Part shown: positions 61,177 to 64,000 of the stretch, in pieces
Position numbering within the stretch: the first letter of the stretch is position 1
How the letters are laid out: the number at the start of each line of letters is the position of its first letter
NCBI RefSeq assembly: GCF_030433895.1
Contig: NZ_JARUXE010000004.1
Coordinates: 62,001 to 126,000 of the forward strand
Length of the DNA: 64,000 bases
Reading direction: 5' to 3'
Origin: Arthrobacter sp. PsM3
Lineage (GTDB): Bacteria; Actinomycetota; Actinomycetes; Actinomycetales; Micrococcaceae
Notes under the pieces: generated by a model
The model's input: only the letters and a program-made list of their open reading frames with translations
Told to the model about the DNA's origin: nothing
Databases searched by the model: none
Program-made: the position numbers and the translations under genes

Positions 61177-62561
61177 GCATGAGCCTGAGCCTGGCCAGGG
61201 CGGTCGCCGACGCGGTCCTCTACGAGGGCTACCTGCTGTACCCCTACCGCGCCTCCTCGCAGAAGAACCAGGCCCGCTGGCAGTTCGGAATCCTCGGGCC
61301 GCCCGGGGCCGCGGAGGCCGGCGCCGGCGAGGAACCGGGAATGTCCGCCGACTGCCTGCTGAGCCCGGGACCGCACGCGGATGTGGAACTGCACCTGCGC
61401 TTCCTGCAGCTGCAGACCCGCACCGTAGAGAAGGCCGACGGCGACGGCAGATTCAGCCCGGCGGCGGAACTGGCCATCGGCAAGTCGCGCTGGCTGAGCT
61501 GGGACGAGGCGGTTGAACAGGAGATCACCCTGGGGCCGTTTCCGGTGGCGCAACTGGCCCGGGCAGCGCTGCGGCTGCCGGTGGAGGTCCCGGCGGCCGA
61601 GGAAATTGAGGAACTCGCCGACGGCACCGGGCGCACGGCAGGCAGGCTGGTGCGGCGTCGCCAGGCGCTCCGGGGCGAGGTCGGCCTCAGCGCCGCCGCC
61701 GTCAGCGACGGGCCCCTCCGGTTGCGGGTTTCCGTCGCCAACACCGCGGAGGAGGCCGTTACGGAGCCGGGGAACCGGCAGGACGCGATCGCCGCGTCCT
61801 TCATCGGCGCGCACGTGCTCCTCAGCCTGCGGGACGCGGATTTCCTCTCCCTGCTGGATCCGCCGGGTTGGGCGCAGGACGCCGTTGCGGGCTGCTCGCA
61901 GCACCGCTGTTGGCCAGTCCTCGCCGGTCCGGAGGGGCAGGCGGACGTGCTGCTGGTCTCGCCGATCATTCTCTACGACCACCCCGCAGTGGCCCCGGAA
62001 AGCCCGGTGGCGCTCTATGATTCCACCGAAATTGACGAGATTCTCACCCTGCGGGTGCTGACCCTGACCGAGGAGGAAAAATCCGAGGCCCGCGCCACCG
62101 ATCCCCGCGCGGCCGCGATCATCGACCATTGCGAGGCGATGTCGCCGGAGGAGCTGCAGCAGCTGCACGGGATCCTGCGCAATCCCCACGCCGCGGAATT
62201 CCCGGACTCCCGCGGAATCCTCGCCGGCACTGGAGAGGAAGCGCCCGCATGGTGGACGCCGGAATCCGAAGCCCTCGTCGAGCCGTCCACTGATGCCGTT
62301 CTGATCAATGGCGTTCCGGTGGCCCGCGGCAGCCGGGTCAGGGTGAACCCGAGCCGGCGCGCCGATGCGCAGGACCTCTTCTTCGCCGGGCAGACCGGGC
62401 GGGTCACCAGCGTGCACTTCGACGTCGATGGCAGCACCCACGTCGGCCTGGTGCTCGAAACAGACCCTGCCGCGGACCTCCATGAAGGCTACGGCCGGTC
62501 CTTCTACTACGCACCCGAAGAACTTGAACCGCTTGAGGATGGAGAGGAAAACCCGCTATGA
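61173..62561 (+). CDS. Hydrogenase-operon protein, 462 aa, function unknown
   Basis: 462 aa from ATG 61173, overlapping the previous stop. Three recognisable parts: an N-terminal segment (SLARAVADAVLYEGYLLYPYRASSQKNQARWQFGIL), a central beta-rich region (residues 100-290) and a C-terminal beta domain (INGVPVARGSRVRVNPSRRADAQDLFFAGQTGRVTSVHFDVDGSTHVGLVLETD) that resembles an SH3-like barrel. A short helical TLTEEEKSEARATDPRAAAIIDHCEAM joins them. It has no cluster-type Cys pattern and no membrane helix. Family name unknown to me. Translational coupling to both neighbours suggests equal stoichiometry and a common complex with the hydrogenase. Confidence 0.82.
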   Translation: MSMSLSLARAVADAVLYEGYLLYPYRASSQKNQARWQFGILGPPGAAEAGAGEEPGMSADCLLSPGPHADVELHLRFLQLQTRTVEKADGDGRFSPAAELAIGKSRWLSWDEAVEQEITLGPFPVAQLARAALRLPVEVPAAEEIEELADGTGRTAGRLVRRRQALRGEVGLSAAAVSDGPLRLRVSVANTAEEAVTEPGNRQDAIAASFIGAHVLLSLRDADFLSLLDPPGWAQDAVAGCSQHRCWPVLAGPEGQADVLLVSPIILYDHPAVAPESPVALYDSTEIDEILTLRVLTLTEEEKSEARATDPRAAAIIDHCEAMSPEELQQLHGILRNPHAAEFPDSRGILAGTGEEAPAWWTPESEALVEPSTDAVLINGVPVARGSRVRVNPSRRADAQDLFFAGQTGRVTSVHFDVDGSTHVGLVLETDPAADLHEGYGRSFYYAPEELEPLEDGEENPL

Positions 62562-62677
62562 AAACAGTAGGAATGGCCACGGTCGGCCTGCTCGTGGCGC
62601 TGGCACTGGCGGCCGCGTACACCGGGATACGGTCGGTCCCCGATATCCAGCGCTACCTGAAAATGCGGCGGATGTGA
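62558..62677 (+). CDS. 39-aa membrane mini-protein in the hydrogenase operon (DUF6893-like)
   Basis: A frame of 39 codons from ATG 62558, overlapping the preceding stop by 4 bases. One membrane helix, VGMATVGLLVALALAAAYTGI, then RSVPDIQRYLKMRRM. The positively charged end should stay in the cytoplasm. Small proteins of this shape (recalled as DUF6893, unchecked) occur in actinobacterial hydrogenase operons. Position between two unknown operon members and the protease gene, and the coupling, support a real gene; it might anchor the otherwise soluble complex at the membrane. Confidence 0.82.
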   Translation: MKTVGMATVGLLVALALAAAYTGIRSVPDIQRYLKMRRM

Positions 62678-63258
62678 CGTCATCAGTCCAGCCCGGCAAA
62701 CCCTCCACCGGGACCGCGGATCGCGGACCCCGGGTCCTGGTCGCCGGCGTGGGGAACATGTTTCTGCGCGACGACGGGTTCGGCCCGGAGGTCGCCCGCC
62801 GGCTGGCCGCGACCATAGACCCGGCGGCCCCCGGCGTGCTGGCCGTGGACTACGGAATCCGCGGCATGCACCTGGCCTATGATCTGCTGGCCGGAGTGGA
62901 CGTTCTGGTGCTGGTGGATACCGTGCCCCCGCGCCCGGACCCAGACCCGGGCGCAGGCCCCAACCCAAGCGCAGGCGCAGGCCCCGACTCGGGCGCGGCA
63001 CCGGGGCGCATCCGGATACTGCGGGTGCGCCCCGAAGACCTCGACGGCGCCGCCTCCCTGGACCCGCACGGCATGGACCCGGCTGCCGTGCTGGGACGGC
63101 TCCGCTCGCTCGGCGGTGAACTTCCCCTGATCTACGTCGTAGGCTGCGTCCCGGCTGACTTGACCGAAGGAATAGGACTCACCGGCCCCGTGGCGGAAGC
63201 CGTACCGCGGGCGCTGGCCGCCGTCGAACAACTGATCGCGCAACATCCGCCTGTTTAG
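62674..63258 (+). CDS. hyaD: Hydrogenase maturation endopeptidase, HyaD/HybD type
   Basis: 194 aa from GTG 62674, overlapping the 39-aa gene's stop. The nickel-binding residues are in AGVGNMFLRDDGFGPEVARRL (an Asp pair in place of Glu), VDYGIRGMHLAYDLL (Asp59) and SLDPHGMDPAAVLGRL (His). Such proteases clip the C-terminal peptide of the large subunit once nickel is in. An insertion of about 30 residues, Pro/Gly/Ala/Asp-rich (RPDPDPGAGPNPSAGAGP), separates the two halves and is not normal for the family. Confidence 0.92.
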   Translation: MTSSVQPGKPSTGTADRGPRVLVAGVGNMFLRDDGFGPEVARRLAATIDPAAPGVLAVDYGIRGMHLAYDLLAGVDVLVLVDTVPPRPDPDPGAGPNPSAGAGPDSGAAPGRIRILRVRPEDLDGAASLDPHGMDPAAVLGRLRSLGGELPLIYVVGCVPADLTEGIGLTGPVAEAVPRALAAVEQLIAQHPPV

Positions 63259-63309
63259 AACCAAGTCCGGATAAGAGCCGAGACCGGCGCAGAGCAAGGA
63301 GTGCACGCC

Positions 63310-63567
63310 ATGTGCCTTGGAATTCCAGGTCAGGTCATCGAACTGCTCGAGGGCTACGGCAACCAGCTGGCTCTCGTGGACGTGGCCGGAGTGCGCCGGA
63401 AAATCAACATCGGCCTGCTGGATGAGGGGCCGCTGGAGCCGGGAACGTGGGTGCTCATCCACATGGGCTTCGCCCTGGAACGGGTGGATTCCGACGGCGC
63501 GGAACGGGCCATGGGTGGACTGGAGCTCATGGGCCAGCCCAGGGACGCCGACGGCGACGCAAGCTAG
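63310..63567 (+). CDS. hypC: Hydrogenase assembly chaperone HypC
   Basis: 85 aa from ATG 63310, with AGGAG at 63296-63300; a GTG at 63301 gives an unlikely 3-residue extension before the essential MCLGIPGQV N-terminus (Cys2). The OB-fold body reads LALVDVAGVRRKINIGLLDEGPLEPGTWVLIHMGFALERVD. HypC/HybG carries the Fe(CN)2CO moiety from HypD to the large subunit. The other carriers HypD, HypE and HypF lie outside the window, if present. Confidence 0.95.
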   Translation: MCLGIPGQVIELLEGYGNQLALVDVAGVRRKINIGLLDEGPLEPGTWVLIHMGFALERVDSDGAERAMGGLELMGQPRDADGDAS

Positions 63568-63604
63568 CCGTACTAGCCCGCCGCCAGGGAGCCCGCCGGC
63601 GGCC

Positions 63605-64000
63605 TTAGTGTTCCAGCGCGATCGCGGCGCCGCGGTGTTCGACGCCGTTGTTGGCGATCCGCAGGTGCCGCGCAGTAAAGTGCACCAGCCGCTGCAGCTG
63701 ACGCGGGGACAGCCGGTCACAGACCCAGTCCCAGTGGAGCGACACCACGTCCCCCGCTGCCAGCCCGGCCACGAACCCGGAGCCGTTCACCGCGTATTTC
63801 GCCGACTCGACTACGGCCTCACCCAAGGCCAGCGAGATTCCGTCCCAAACCAGGGACCGGGACCGGACCGTCGCCTCGTCGCCGGTAATCGCCAGCACCA
63901 CGCCCCACCGGATGCGGCACCGGTCGAGCACACTCAAGGCGGTGGCATGGCGGCGGTCATCGTGGAGCAAGCCCAACCAGGGGTAGATCTCGAAGACATG
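63605..64000 (-). CDS. DUF6390-like protein, partial (cut by window end)
   Basis: About 132 C-terminal residues on the minus strand; the frame stays open to the window edge (HVFEIYPWLGLLHDD), so the start lies beyond. Motifs ALSVLDRCRIRWGVVLA, VRSRSLVWDGISLALG and VVSLHWDWVCDRLSPRQLQRL match the family I recall as DUF6390, found near group 1h hydrogenase clusters; name unchecked. It is convergent with hypC, so it is not in the same transcript. Confidence 0.78.
   Translation of the reverse strand, partial: HVFEIYPWLGLLHDDRRHATALSVLDRCRIRWGVVLAITGDEATVRSRSLVWDGISLALGEAVVESAKYAVNGSGFVAGLAAGDVVSLHWDWVCDRLSPRQLQRLVHFTARHLRIANNGVEHRGAAIALEH

Overview
The window is 64 kb of high-GC chromosomal DNA whose gene content and codon use fit a soil actinobacterium of the Micrococcaceae (Arthrobacter/Pseudarthrobacter-like). 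The indicators are GTP-dependent PEP carboxykinase, an actinobacterial c-di-AMP (ydaO-type) riboswitch ahead of a cell-wall enzyme, dodecin, frequent GTG starts, and a group 1h [NiFe]-hydrogenase locus. The genus call is inference; no rRNA is present. Two tRNAs are present (Arg-ACG and Ser-CGA). I saw no CRISPR array, transposase, integrase or phage gene.

Layout. 1-9.7 kb: start of recQ, phosphomannomutase, an NsrR-like Rrf2 regulator with the NO dioxygenase hmp and a strong dyad operator, a BBE-type flavin oxidase between two structured intergenic repeats, pckG with a CRP/GlxR-like site, tRNA-Arg and a FadR-type regulator. 9.8-19.2 kb: a disulfide oxidoreductase, an autoregulated-looking ABC-like/YhgE-Pip/TetR operon, EamA transporter, small membrane and stress proteins, dodecin and an orphan winged-helix regulator. 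19.8-25.9 kb: OmpR/HisKA two-component system, riboswitch-controlled lytic-transglycosylase-like protein, upp, PAP2 phosphatase, tadA. 25.9-30.0 kb: a minus-strand operon of dehydrogenase, pterin-synthase-like protein, glycosyltransferase and HTH_42 protein whose pathway I cannot name.

30.2-34.2 kb is a looser accessory stretch behind tRNA-Ser: GNAT, small membrane proteins, DJ-1 family protein, and a 59-aa Cys-rich mini-protein. 34.3-41 kb: PEP synthase and its regulatory kinase/phosphorylase (with pckG, two gluconeogenic entries), DUF1003, and a YcnI-type copper/envelope cluster. 41-53.4 kb: Lhr helicase coupled to a Nei-type glycosylase, a divergent MocR/YczE pair, ArsR-SRPBCC, an RluA-type pseudouridine synthase and a DedA protein.

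53.5 kb to the end is the most interesting region: a nickel permease, hypA, hypB, the small and large subunits of a high-affinity (atmospheric H2) group 1h hydrogenase, a NifU-like/four-Cys fusion, three uncharacterised proteins in a translationally coupled series, a 39-aa membrane peptide, the maturation protease and hypC. Nickel import, metallocentre insertion (HypA/HypB/HypC), C-terminal cleavage (HyaD type) and probable electron transfer are therefore co-encoded; hypD, hypE and hypF are not seen and would lie outside the window.
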